Shown: positions 16,444 to 24,959 of the stretch, piece by piece | How the letters are laid out: every line of letters begins with the position of its first letter | Numbering within the stretch: the stretch's first letter is position 1 | NCBI GenBank assembly: GCA_903832395.1 | Contig: CAILBF010000017.1 | Location: 1-35,531 of the forward strand | From: an uncultured Actinomycetes bacterium | GTDB lineage: Bacteria > Actinomycetota > Actinomycetes > Nanopelagicales > Nanopelagicaceae | DNA: 35,531 nt | Direction of reading: 5' to 3' | Notes under the pieces: generated by a model | Told to the model about the DNA's origin: nothing | What the model saw: the letters and a program-made list of their open reading frames with translations, nothing else | The model's database searches: none | Program-made: the position numbers and the translations under genes

Positions 16444-16452
16444 AGTGAGCTC
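16441..16452 (+). promoter_or_regulatory. Putative internal leaderless promoter of dnaG
   Basis: TAAAGT at 16441-16446, which contains the dgt stop codon, ends 6 nt before the dnaG ATG. It fits the window's leaderless pattern, so dnaG may have its own start in addition to read-through from dgt. Confidence 0.35.
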
Positions 16453-18291
16453 ATGAGCGGTCGCATTCGAGATGAAGATGTTGCATACATCCGCGAGCGC
16501 GCACCTATCGATGAGATTGTTGGAGATTACGTACAGTTAAAGAACGCTGGCGGCGGTCAGAAGAAAGGTCTCTGCCCTTTTCATGATGAGAAATCGCCCT
16601 CATTTCATGTGACGCCGAGCAAGGGTTATTTCCATTGCTTTGGCTGCCAAACTGGTGGAGATGTCATCGCATTCTTAATGAAGATTGACCACTTAACTTT
16701 CTCCGAAACTATCGAACGTTTAGCCGATCGCTTGGGTTACGTGCTTCGATACGAAGAGGGCGGAAGCAACACACCAACGTTTACAGCCGGTGCACGTTCT
16801 CGATTGATCGCGGCAAACACAGAGGCGGCCAAATTTTATCAAGAGCAACTCAACGGACCCAATGCCCAGCATGGACGCGATCTATTGACCAAGCGAGGTT
16901 TTGATAAAGCCGCCTGCATGCAGTTCGGTGTTGGTTTTGCACCCGATGAGTGGGATGCACTGACTAAACATTTACGGGCGATGGATTACACAATTGATGA
17001 GTTAGAAACCGCGGGTCTTTCCAAGATGGGCCAGCGCGGTCCGATTGATAGATTTCGTAACCGTCTTACGTGGCCGATAAAAGATATTTCAGGTGATGTT
17101 ATTGGTTTTGGTGCACGCAAATTGGCAAGTGATACCGAAGATCAAGGTCCTAAGTATTTAAATACCCCCGAGACTCCAATTTATAAGAAGAGCCAAGTTC
17201 TTTACGGCCTAGATGTTGCAAAAAAAGAGATTGCAAAAAAGCGCCAAGCCGTAATTGTCGAGGGTTACACCGATGTCATGGCAGCGCAATTAGCTGGCAT
17301 CACAACGGCCGTAGCAACGTGTGGCACAGCCTTTGGCGCCGACCACATCCGAATCTTGCGCCGTTTACTCATGGACGACGATGCTTTTAGAGGCGAAGTT
17401 ATTTTCACATTTGATGGCGACGCCGCTGGTCAAAAGGCGGCGCTACGTGCATTTAGCGATGATCAAAAGTTTGTAACTCAGACATTTGTTGCCGTCGAAC
17501 CCGATGGTTTAGATCCTTGCGACTTACGTCAGCAAAAGGGCGATTTAGCGCTGCGCGATTTAATTGCTCGGCGAGTACCGCTGTTCGAATTTGCAATTCG
17601 CAGCGAACTTGCGCATCACAAATTAGATTCAGCAGAGGGTCGCATCAATGCATTAAATGCGGCGGCGCCATTAGTTGCCCAGATTCGAGATAAGTCGCTG
17701 CGCCCTGAGTACACACGCCTTCTTGCAGGTTGGTTGGGAGTTGAAGTAGAGATAGTTTCTGCCGCAGTTTCACAAGGCGTTAAGGCACGTCCGCGCAGCG
17801 AAGAAGCCGTTGAGGCGACTAGCGAGGATACTAATTGGCGTCCTGATCCAAATGATGCCCGCTTAATTTTGGAGCGCGAAGTTCTCAAAGCCCGACTGCA
17901 AGAGCCAGCGCTATTTACTGGGACGCTTTGGTCGGATATAGAGGCCATTGCCTTTACCCATCCGGCATATCGGCAAATGCGCAAAACAATCGATGAGATT
18001 CAAGCGCTTTCAATGGAGTCGATTAGTGATGAAAAAATTAAAACGCTTTTTACTGAACTCACAGTCGAACCGATTCGTGCCGATGGCAAACCAACGGCGC
18101 TTTACGTCGAAAGCATTGTTGCTCGGTTACGCGAAGTTGCTATTTCAAGATCGATTGCTGAATTAAAATCGAGTCTGCAACGCCTTAATCCAGTTGAGAA
18201 TGAAATTGAATATAACGCCGCATTTAGCGCCTTGGTAGCCCTAGAAAGCACCCGTCGCTCACTGCATGATTTAGCCCTCGGCGGCCTTTAA
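16453..18291 (+). CDS. dnaG: DNA primase
   Basis: Synthesises RNA primers at the replication fork with the DnaB helicase. 612 residues, normal length. The N-terminal CHC2 zinc finger is CPFHDEKSPSFHV (C41, H44) with YFHCFGC (C62, C65). The TOPRIM catalytic core has VEGYTDVM (E270) and FTFDGDAAG (D321, D323). The C-terminal ~180 residues should be the helicase-interaction domain. Second to last in a plus-strand run from recO; followed by 57 bp and a tRNA gene. Confidence 0.96.
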   Translation: MSGRIRDEDVAYIRERAPIDEIVGDYVQLKNAGGGQKKGLCPFHDEKSPSFHVTPSKGYFHCFGCQTGGDVIAFLMKIDHLTFSETIERLADRLGYVLRYEEGGSNTPTFTAGARSRLIAANTEAAKFYQEQLNGPNAQHGRDLLTKRGFDKAACMQFGVGFAPDEWDALTKHLRAMDYTIDELETAGLSKMGQRGPIDRFRNRLTWPIKDISGDVIGFGARKLASDTEDQGPKYLNTPETPIYKKSQVLYGLDVAKKEIAKKRQAVIVEGYTDVMAAQLAGITTAVATCGTAFGADHIRILRRLLMDDDAFRGEVIFTFDGDAAGQKAALRAFSDDQKFVTQTFVAVEPDGLDPCDLRQQKGDLALRDLIARRVPLFEFAIRSELAHHKLDSAEGRINALNAAAPLVAQIRDKSLRPEYTRLLAGWLGVEVEIVSAAVSQGVKARPRSEEAVEATSEDTNWRPDPNDARLILEREVLKARLQEPALFTGTLWSDIEAIAFTHPAYRQMRKTIDEIQALSMESISDEKIKTLFTELTVEPIRADGKPTALYVESIVARLREVAISRSIAELKSSLQRLNPVENEIEYNAAFSALVALESTRRSLHDLALGGL

Positions 18292-18348
18292 CCCCTCAAT
18301 TTTCGAACCCGCCTCGCGTGCGCTAGAGTTTGCGCTCGTACGCATTGA

Positions 18349-18420
18349 TCCCTGATAGCTCAATGGCAGAGCAGCCGGCTGTTAACCGGCAGGTTCTTGG
18401 TTCGAATCCAAGTCAGGGAG
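18349..18420 (+). tRNA. tRNA-Asn (anticodon GTT)
   Basis: 72 nt fold as a full cloverleaf: acceptor TCCCTGA/TCAGGGA with discriminator G; D stem GCTC/GAGC; anticodon stem GCCGG/CCGGC with loop CTGTTAA, anticodon GTT at 18381-18383; T stem CTTGG/CCAAG with loop TTCGAAT. CCA is not encoded. A TAGAGT at 18324-18329 is a possible -10 box. Confidence 0.96.
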
Positions 18421-18452
18421 CTTTCATTCATTAAAAACTCAGGTTAAACCTT

Positions 18453-18465
18453 TATTATTTCCTCC
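18453..18465 (+). promoter_or_regulatory. Putative leaderless promoter of the DoxX-Rieske gene
   Basis: TATTAT (18453-18458) ends 7 nt before the ATG; TTAAAA at 18431-18436 is a possible -35 box with 16-nt spacing. CCTCC just before the ATG is anti-Shine-Dalgarno-like rather than a ribosome site. Confidence 0.45.
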
Positions 18466-19365
18466 ATGTCACTTATACAAAACTTCCTGCGAACCACCAC
18501 CAACTCATGGCGCACTCAAAGCGCCTCCCTACGCATAATGCGCTTATGGCTGGGAGTTACGTGGATTTATGCGGGCTGGAATAAGGCCACCGATGCTGGG
18601 TTTTTAACCCGCGGCTCAACAACGTTCATCGGCAAACAACTCAGCGGATATTCAACGCAATCTCCAATGGGTCACTTTGTTTTTAACAAATTGATGGAGC
18701 ACGCAGTTCCAGTCGGCGCCTTTGTCATGATCAGTGAGTTTGCAATTGGTCTTGCAACGTTGCTGTGGGTTGCACCTACGCTGGCCGCCTTTGGTGGCTT
18801 TTCAATGTCGCTTGGCCTGTGGCTCGCAAGTAGTTTCCACGCCCATCCATATTTCCTAGCAAGCGATACGGCCTATGCCGTGTTGTGGCTTTCCTACTTC
18901 TTATTTATTTTAGGTAAGCGGCGTACATTAGATATTTCATTAAATCGTCGCGGTGCATTGAGAGTTGGAATTGTTGGTGCAATCGCTATCGCCGGTGCCG
19001 CTGTAGGGAAGTTAACTGCTCCATCGACTAAGGCGACTGCGGCCTCCAGTTCGAGTACGGGAACAAAAACTCAACTCACCAAATTAGTTGATTTCCCAGT
19101 TGGCTCTGTTGCAAATTTTGCTTTAGCGACAGGGGAGCCTGCAATTTTATTTAGGACTAAGACTGGTGTCTTTGCCTACTCTGCAATCTGTACGCACCAA
19201 GGCTGCACCGTTGGGTACTCAGCGGGCACCAAAACTTTGGACTGTCCATGTCACGGCGCGCAGTACGACCCATTTGATTCAGCCAAAGTACTTGGTGGCC
19301 CAGCGCCAACGCCTCTTGGCTCGGTTAAAGTTGCAATCGAAGGCGCTTGGATAGTGCTCGCGTAA
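18466..19365 (+). CDS. DoxX-like membrane domain fused to a Rieske [2Fe-2S] domain
   Basis: 299 residues in two parts. Residues ~20-150 form a four-helix DoxX/DoxD-like membrane module (RLWLGVTWIYAGWNKATD, then helices near 80-105, 107-123 and 134-150). A linker carries NRRGALRVG followed by a hydrophobic stretch (160-180) resembling a twin-arginine signal or anchor. Residues ~200-299 are a Rieske domain: C242-x-H244 and C260-x-x-H263 bind the cluster, and C247 and C262 can form the usual disulfide. This suggests an electron-transfer protein at the outer membrane face, perhaps quinone-linked, but donor and acceptor are unknown. No partner oxidoreductase is adjacent. Confidence 0.82.
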   Translation: MSLIQNFLRTTTNSWRTQSASLRIMRLWLGVTWIYAGWNKATDAGFLTRGSTTFIGKQLSGYSTQSPMGHFVFNKLMEHAVPVGAFVMISEFAIGLATLLWVAPTLAAFGGFSMSLGLWLASSFHAHPYFLASDTAYAVLWLSYFLFILGKRRTLDISLNRRGALRVGIVGAIAIAGAAVGKLTAPSTKATAASSSSTGTKTQLTKLVDFPVGSVANFALATGEPAILFRTKTGVFAYSAICTHQGCTVGYSAGTKTLDCPCHGAQYDPFDSAKVLGGPAPTPLGSVKVAIEGAWIVLA

Positions 19366-19387
19366 CTTAACCGAAACACAAGTGAGT

Positions 19388-19399
19388 TAAGATTAAGCC
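19388..19399 (+). promoter_or_regulatory. Putative leaderless promoter of the ACT-domain gene
   Basis: TAAGAT (19388-19393) ends 6 nt before the ATG at 19400, in a 34-nt spacer. No Shine-Dalgarno is present. Confidence 0.45.
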
Positions 19400-19639
19400 A
19401 TGGCCCTATTTCGTCTTAATGTAGCTCTGCCCGATCGTCCTGGCTCCCTTGGTTTACTCGCCTCGGCAATTGGCGCAGCTGGAGGAGATATCCGTGAACT
19501 CGTAGTTTTAAAGTCTGAAGGTGGACGTGGCTTTGATGATATTACTGTGGCAGTTCCTGGAAGTGACCCAACTGATTTAATTGAACTACTTAACTCAATC
19601 GGTGGGGTAGAGGTTATTTCTATAAACCCCGTTGGATAA
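19400..19639 (+). CDS. Small stand-alone ACT-domain protein
   Basis: 79 residues that are almost entirely one ACT domain: a FRLNVALPDRPGSLGLLASA first strand and helix, IRELVVLKSEGG, FDDITVAVPG, then the LIELLNSIGGVEVISI end. ACT domains bind amino acids or mediate dimerisation. Stand-alone versions are usually regulators, and the ligand and partner here are unknown. Its 3' end overlaps the galK 3' end by 20 nt on the opposite strand. Confidence 0.8.
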   Translation: MALFRLNVALPDRPGSLGLLASAIGAAGGDIRELVVLKSEGGRGFDDITVAVPGSDPTDLIELLNSIGGVEVISINPVG

Positions 19640-20765
19640 TTTCGGCGCCTTGGCTCGGTAGCGAAGTAAAGAAGCGCGGTGCTTTAAATGAATTTCTTTT
19701 AAACTCTATCTCTATAGCATTTATAACCTCTTGCGTATGACTGGCTTTAATAAGGGCGATTGCACTTCCGCCGAATCCACCACCAACCATTCGGGCACCG
19801 AGTGCCCCTGCCGACAGTGATGCATTAACTGCGGCATTGAGCTCTGGACATGAGACATCATAATCATCGCGCAGTGATGTGTGAGATGCGTTGAGCAAGG
19901 CTCCTAGTTCGATGAAGTTTTTCGCCTCAAGGGCCGCTACGGCATCGATCACTCTAGCAATCTCACTCACTGCATGACGTGCCCGAATAAATTCAGTTTC
20001 AGTGATTTCATCTTTGGAGGTTTCGAGTTTTTCAAGAGTTAATTCGCGCATCGATCTGATGCCAAGTTTTGCAACTACTGAATCACATGAGGCACGGCGT
20101 TCGGCATATCCACCATCCGTGAGAGAGTGATGGGCCTGCGTATCTATTATCAAGAGCTCCAGCCCACTTGAGGCAACATCAAAGACCACATGTCTAACTG
20201 AAAGATCGCGGCAATCCAATAAAAGCGCCGAGCCGGTCTTTGCCATTAGTGAAACCGATTGATCCATAATTCCGCAAGGAACTCCTACGTAATCATTTTC
20301 AGCTTTTTGTGTAAGTCGCGCTAATGTCTCTAAATCAAACCCAAGAGAGAATAAATCATTGAGGCCCGTTGCGACACTGCATTCGAGGGCGGCCGATGAA
20401 GAAAGCCCTGCACCCAGTGGGACATGTCCATCGATCATTATATTGACACCTTGGTTAATCCCCATGGCCCAAATAACGCCGAGAACATAGCGCTCCCAAT
20501 GGCCCTTAAGCTTTGGATTAATATCATCAAGATTAACTGTGACTATCAATTTTCTTTGTTGAACCGATGCTATGCGAACTAAACGGTCAGGACGTTTGCG
20601 AAGGGCTGCATAAGTTCGATCGGCGATTGCAAATGGCAGAACATATCCGTCGCTGTAATCGATATGTTCTCCGATTAAATTAACTCGACCAGGGGCCGCA
20701 GCGATTACATCCGGAGTTTGTGCGAAAGCCTTTACAAACGCTTTATCGATTGTGGAGAGTGACAT
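19620..20765 (-). CDS. galK: Galactokinase
   Basis: GHMP kinase that phosphorylates alpha-D-galactose to galactose-1-phosphate, the first Leloir step in the cytosol. 381 residues. All three GHMP motifs are visible: PGRVNLIGEHIDYSDGYVLP near the N-terminus (galactokinase signature), PLGAGLSSSAALE as the ATP-binding loop, and GARMVGGGFGGSAIAL near the C-terminus. Last gene of a galT-galE-galK operon, 2 nt after galE. Confidence 0.96.
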   Translation of the reverse strand: MSLSTIDKAFVKAFAQTPDVIAAAPGRVNLIGEHIDYSDGYVLPFAIADRTYAALRKRPDRLVRIASVQQRKLIVTVNLDDINPKLKGHWERYVLGVIWAMGINQGVNIMIDGHVPLGAGLSSSAALECSVATGLNDLFSLGFDLETLARLTQKAENDYVGVPCGIMDQSVSLMAKTGSALLLDCRDLSVRHVVFDVASSGLELLIIDTQAHHSLTDGGYAERRASCDSVVAKLGIRSMRELTLEKLETSKDEITETEFIRARHAVSEIARVIDAVAALEAKNFIELGALLNASHTSLRDDYDVSCPELNAAVNASLSAGALGARMVGGGFGGSAIALIKASHTQEVINAIEIEFKRNSFKAPRFFTSLPSQGAEIIQRGL

Positions 20766-20767
20766 AG

Positions 20768-21721
20768 TTATTTAAATGAGGCCACGGTATCGGCGACCAT
20801 CGCCTCGATTCCTCGAGTGGGTATCCAGTTAAGGCCATCCCTAGCCTTACTTATATCTGCGATGAGAACTGCGGGATCACCAGCGCGACGGGGAGAATCA
20901 AGCGTCGGCACTGCATAACCGAGTGCGGTAGATGCTGCGGCAACAACTTGGCGAACCGAGTAACCATCTCCACTACCTAAGTTGTAAATCTCATGGTGTG
21001 GAGAAGCTAGGGATTCTAAAGCTTTCACATGGGCATCGATTAGATCGATGACATGGACGTAGTCCCGGATACAGGTGCCATCTGGAGTCGGCCAGTCGCC
21101 ACCAAATATTTTAAGTGGGTTTTCAGCACTACTTCGTAAAACATTTGGAATCAGATGTGTTTCGGGATTATGTCGTTCAGTGAGCCATCCACGATCACAG
21201 TGCAGTGCTCCTGCGACATTAAAATATCGAAGTGAAGTAGCAGCTAGACCTCGCACGGCCGATTCAGCGCTAAGCATGTGATCAATTGCCAATTTAGTAG
21301 CGCCATATGGATTAGTAGGTGCAGTCGCTGCGCTCTCTTTAATCGGAATCTGCGTTGGCTCACCATAAGTTGCAGCAGAGGATGAAAATACAATCTTCTT
21401 TACTCCCACTTGGTGCATCTGATCGAGAAGGATCCGAGTTCCATCCACATTAACATGGTGGTACAGATCGGGTTTTTCAACTGACTCTCCAACAAGTGAC
21501 TTTCCAGCAAAGTGCACTACCGCTTCAACGCCAGCAAGGGCTTGGGCAACATCAGTTGGGTTTAGCAGTGAGCCCTGAATAAAACTTAAACCCGTAGGGA
21601 CCGTATCGGCGTGACCTGTACTGCAATCATCCAGAATTGTGATCTCATATCCTAAGCTCCGCATTATTTCAACGGCCGTTGCACCGATATATCCAGTACC
21701 ACCAGTAATTAAAACCTTCAT
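20768..21721 (-). CDS. galE: UDP-glucose 4-epimerase
   Basis: Interconverts UDP-galactose and UDP-glucose, closing the Leloir cycle with GalT. 317 residues of the extended short-chain dehydrogenase family: NAD-binding GGTGYIG (7-13), VFSSSAATYG with the catalytic Ser, and the Y139-xxx-K143 pair in NPYGATKLA. The ATG lies 2 nt after the galT stop; a longer in-frame reading upstream lies inside galT and has no family similarity. Operon with galT and galK. Confidence 0.96.
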   Translation of the reverse strand: MKVLITGGTGYIGATAVEIMRSLGYEITILDDCSTGHADTVPTGLSFIQGSLLNPTDVAQALAGVEAVVHFAGKSLVGESVEKPDLYHHVNVDGTRILLDQMHQVGVKKIVFSSSAATYGEPTQIPIKESAATAPTNPYGATKLAIDHMLSAESAVRGLAATSLRYFNVAGALHCDRGWLTERHNPETHLIPNVLRSSAENPLKIFGGDWPTPDGTCIRDYVHVIDLIDAHVKALESLASPHHEIYNLGSGDGYSVRQVVAAASTALGYAVPTLDSPRRAGDPAVLIADISKARDGLNWIPTRGIEAMVADTVASFK

Positions 21722-21723
21722 TC

Positions 21724-22836
21724 TTATAACTGTACTTCCCGAAGTTGGGCCGCTGATTGTTCGGGCCGCATATCCATAATAAATGCACCCATCGCAGATT
21801 CGGAGCCAGCTAAATACTTCAACTTTCCAGGAGCGCGACGGACACTTGTAATCTGCCAGTGAAGACGAAGGAGATCGCGACCAACGCGAACTGGAGCTTG
21901 ATGCCATGCTGCGATGTAGGCCATCTCGATTCCAAAGACGCCATCTAAGCGATTCATAACTTCTAGGGCGATCGCAGGAAACGCGTCACGTGCAGCTTCA
22001 GACAGACCGCTTAAATCGGCAACGGGTGAGAGAGGTGCGACGTGAATTTCAAAGGGATATCTCGAAGCGTAAGGAACAAAAGCGATCCAGTGTTCATTGC
22101 GGGTGATAATGCGCTCGTGGTCACGAATTTCACGGGCTAGAACTTCATCGAATAAAACCTTACCGGTCGACTCTTTGTAAACCTGTGCCGCGGCGAGCAT
22201 TTTTTCAACACGTGGTGGAAGATAGGAATAAGCATAGATTTGGCCATGTGGGTGGGAGAGAGTCACACCAATCTCTTCGCCGCGATTTTCAAAAGGGGCG
22301 ATGTGTTCGATGTAGGTTTCCAACGAGAGCTCTTCGGTGCGATCAATCCACGCTTCAAGAAGTATTCGTACTCGGGCAGGAGTTAAATCTTTAAAAGATT
22401 TTCCGTGATCTGCGGTGAAACAAATTACTTCGCACTTTCCAGCGGCCGTACCTAAATCCGTATCTGGTCCCACACGATCAGGTAGTGCCCAATCTCCGGC
22501 AGGAGGACGAAGTGAGGGCGAGCGATTATCAAATACAACGACTTCAAAATCAGATTCAGGAACTTCGGTGAGAAGTTCGCCAGTGGTCGGACAGAGAGGA
22601 CAGAGCTCTTTAGGCGGCAAAAAGATGCGACCTTGGCGATGAGCGGCCATCGCAACCCACTCATTAACAAGTGCGTCAAGTCGAAGCTCTCCGATTGCTG
22701 GCTGTTCTTCTACGGGGCGCTGATCTGGGGCAGTGCGCGATTGGTTAGCGGTGTCGTAATAGCGAATGGTGCGTCCATCGGCCATTTCACGATTGTTACG
22801 TGTGATTCCCGCCGACAATCTTTTGCTCTCTGCCAT
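21724..22836 (-). CDS. galT: Galactose-1-phosphate uridylyltransferase
   Basis: Transfers UMP from UDP-glucose to galactose-1-phosphate. 370 residues. The active site is SHPHGQIYAY, with H197 the expected uridylylated histidine and H195 next to it; CPLC (79-82) is the first half of the metal site, and AAWHQAPVR and LHWQITSVRR lie near the C-terminus. First gene of the galT-galE-galK operon. It starts 20 bp from the divergent alpha-galactosidase gene. About 18 N-terminal residues precede the usual RTIRYYDT start, so an internal ATG at 22785 is an alternative. Confidence 0.95.
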   Translation of the reverse strand: MAESKRLSAGITRNNREMADGRTIRYYDTANQSRTAPDQRPVEEQPAIGELRLDALVNEWVAMAAHRQGRIFLPPKELCPLCPTTGELLTEVPESDFEVVVFDNRSPSLRPPAGDWALPDRVGPDTDLGTAAGKCEVICFTADHGKSFKDLTPARVRILLEAWIDRTEELSLETYIEHIAPFENRGEEIGVTLSHPHGQIYAYSYLPPRVEKMLAAAQVYKESTGKVLFDEVLAREIRDHERIITRNEHWIAFVPYASRYPFEIHVAPLSPVADLSGLSEAARDAFPAIALEVMNRLDGVFGIEMAYIAAWHQAPVRVGRDLLRLHWQITSVRRAPGKLKYLAGSESAMGAFIMDMRPEQSAAQLREVQL

Positions 22837-22856
22837 AGTGTCGATACTCTACCTCT
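22837..22856. promoter_or_regulatory. 20-bp divergent gal promoter with overlapping opposed -10 boxes
   Basis: On the plus strand TACTCT (22845-22850) ends 6 nt before the GTG of the alpha-galactosidase gene. On the minus strand TAGAGT (22851-22846) ends 9 nt before the galT ATG. The two boxes share five base pairs, so the two promoters should not be occupied at once. Any -35 elements or operators would lie inside the coding regions. Confidence 0.5.
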
Positions 22857-24959
22857 GTGACTAAGCAATCCGCACTCCTTCGCACCGAAGGCAGTTCGTT
22901 GCTGCTCGAAGTCGTAGATGGCGCACTCGTTGTCGCCCACTGGGGTGCACCACTTGCCGGAGATATCACCGATATTGCACTGGCGCGCAGAGTATCAATT
23001 GCAAATAGCTCATGGGACCAGCCACAAAACCCAGGAATCATGCGAGAAAGCGCTCGCGGATTCTTGGGCCGTCCAGCTCTGAGCGGCCATAGATCAGGAC
23101 GCGCTTGGTCGACAAAATTTGAAGTTACTGATTTTCACCATGTCGATAATCAGTGCACCGTAACTTTGAGAGATTTTCATGCCGAACTTGAAATAATTGC
23201 TACCTTTACTTTGGATTCATTCGGCGTTCTTACGCAAGGTGCACGTATAAAAAATATCGGTGATAGCGATTACTTTCTTAATGAATACATTCATTGGCTC
23301 CCACTCCCACAAGAGGCGACACAGAGTTTAGATTTCACGGGTCGATGGTCCAATGAACGTAACCCTCAGCGCCGGGATATTGCAACGGGAACATGGGTTC
23401 GCGAATCTCGGGAAGGTCGTAGCGGACACAATTTTTCGATTGCAGATATTGCACTAGAGAATAGAACAACATTTAATAGTGGATCTGCATGGGCAACTAG
23501 CATTGCTTGGAGCGGAAACTCGCATTACTTGCTCGAACGCGGCTTTGATGGCGGGCAATCGATCGGCGCTGGTGAACTTTTATTGCCAGGCGAAGTGGTG
23601 CTTGGGCCGGGAGAGACATACTTTTCACCTGCGATGGTTTCGGTGTACTCGTCCGAAGGTTTAGATGGAGTGAGCGCGGCATATCATTCACATATTCGAG
23701 CGCGCACAATGCATCCACGGAGCCCACGGCCGCTCACGCTCAATATGTGGGAGGCGCTCTACTTCAACCACGATGAGGTGGCGATAAGAGAGCTCGTGGA
23801 TGTTGCCGCTGACATTGGCATCGAGCGTGTTGTTTTAGATGATGGTTGGTTTCATTCTCGGCGCAATGACCGCGCTGGTTTAGGTGATTGGGTTATTGAC
23901 CCAGCAGTTTGGCCTCAAGGACTTCAACCAGTCATTAACTATGTTAAAACCAAAGGCATTGAGTTTGGCTTATGGTTTGAAGGCGAAATGGTAAATCCAG
24001 ACTCCGATCTTTATCGTGCGCATCCCGAATGGATTTTGCATGAGGGTGACCGTGTTCCGCCGCTGTGGCGTCATCAATTAGTTTTAGATCTTGCACATGA
24101 AGATGCCTATAACCACGTCCTGGAGCAGACTTCAGCGATTTTAGCTAACCACGACATCTCATACATCAAGTGGGATCACAATCGAGTTTTAGTAGATGCT
24201 GGGCACGTAGGTCGCGCCGGTGTGCACACACAAACAGCGGCGATTTATCGTTTATTTGCCGAGCTTAAGCGGCGACATCCTGGCCTTGAAATTGAATCCT
24301 GCGCATCGGGTGGTGGGCGAATTGATTTAGGCGTCATTGATTTTGTTGATCGTTTTTGGACAAGTGATAACAATGATGCACTTGAGCGCCAAAGAATTCA
24401 GCGCTGGACTGCCCAAGTTATCCCACCTGAAATGTTAGGAACGCATATTGGACCAACGCATGGTCACCAGACTGGCCGCACACTGGAACTCTCTATGCGT
24501 GCAGCTACAGCGCTCTTTGGTCATGCTGGAATCGAGTGGAACATCACTGAGGCAACACCTGAAGAGCGCGCACATTTAAAAACTTGGGCGATATATTATA
24601 AAAATAATCGCGCGCACTTACATAGCGGCCGAATGGTTCGAGTTGATTATCCGGATGAGAATGGATATCTACATGGCGTTACCGCCCATGATAAATCCCG
24701 GGCAATTTTTGCCTACGTTCAATTAACTCCAACAGTTGGAATTCATCCAGCTGAGCTAAAATTTCCTGGATTAGATGCAAAGGCAACGTATTTGGTTAAG
24801 GCGGTTTATCCAGCAGGTAAGCCGCGCTTTATGTTGATTTCACCCCCAGCATGGATGGAGGGTGTAAAGATTTCAGGATCGGCCTTAACCCATAGTGGCA
24901 TCGCTGCACCGATTCTTGCGCCAGCTAATGCGATTATTATTGAAATAACAAAAATCTAG
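22857..24959 (+). CDS. Alpha-galactosidase, GH36 family
   Basis: Retaining glycosidase that releases galactose from melibiose/raffinose-type alpha-galactosides. 700 residues with the GH36 layout: N-terminal beta-sandwich, central TIM barrel, C-terminal beta domain. LNMWEALYFNHDE, VVLDDGWFHSRRND and GLWFEGEMVNPDS are typical barrel motifs. D440 in YIKWDHNR is the expected nucleophile, ESCASGGGRID follows, and D504 in FWTSDNND the expected acid/base. No signal peptide, so it should act in the cytosol on imported sugar and feed the divergent galTEK genes. The start is GTG with a -10 box 6 nt upstream. The 3' end overlaps glpK by 4 nt. Confidence 0.95.
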   Translation: MTKQSALLRTEGSSLLLEVVDGALVVAHWGAPLAGDITDIALARRVSIANSSWDQPQNPGIMRESARGFLGRPALSGHRSGRAWSTKFEVTDFHHVDNQCTVTLRDFHAELEIIATFTLDSFGVLTQGARIKNIGDSDYFLNEYIHWLPLPQEATQSLDFTGRWSNERNPQRRDIATGTWVRESREGRSGHNFSIADIALENRTTFNSGSAWATSIAWSGNSHYLLERGFDGGQSIGAGELLLPGEVVLGPGETYFSPAMVSVYSSEGLDGVSAAYHSHIRARTMHPRSPRPLTLNMWEALYFNHDEVAIRELVDVAADIGIERVVLDDGWFHSRRNDRAGLGDWVIDPAVWPQGLQPVINYVKTKGIEFGLWFEGEMVNPDSDLYRAHPEWILHEGDRVPPLWRHQLVLDLAHEDAYNHVLEQTSAILANHDISYIKWDHNRVLVDAGHVGRAGVHTQTAAIYRLFAELKRRHPGLEIESCASGGGRIDLGVIDFVDRFWTSDNNDALERQRIQRWTAQVIPPEMLGTHIGPTHGHQTGRTLELSMRAATALFGHAGIEWNITEATPEERAHLKTWAIYYKNNRAHLHSGRMVRVDYPDENGYLHGVTAHDKSRAIFAYVQLTPTVGIHPAELKFPGLDAKATYLVKAVYPAGKPRFMLISPPAWMEGVKISGSALTHSGIAAPILAPANAIIIEITKI

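Noticed and set aside
21722..21907. N-terminal extension of galE within galT
   Set aside because: Low-complexity shadow of galT; the nucleotide-binding motif begins right after the ATG at 21721.
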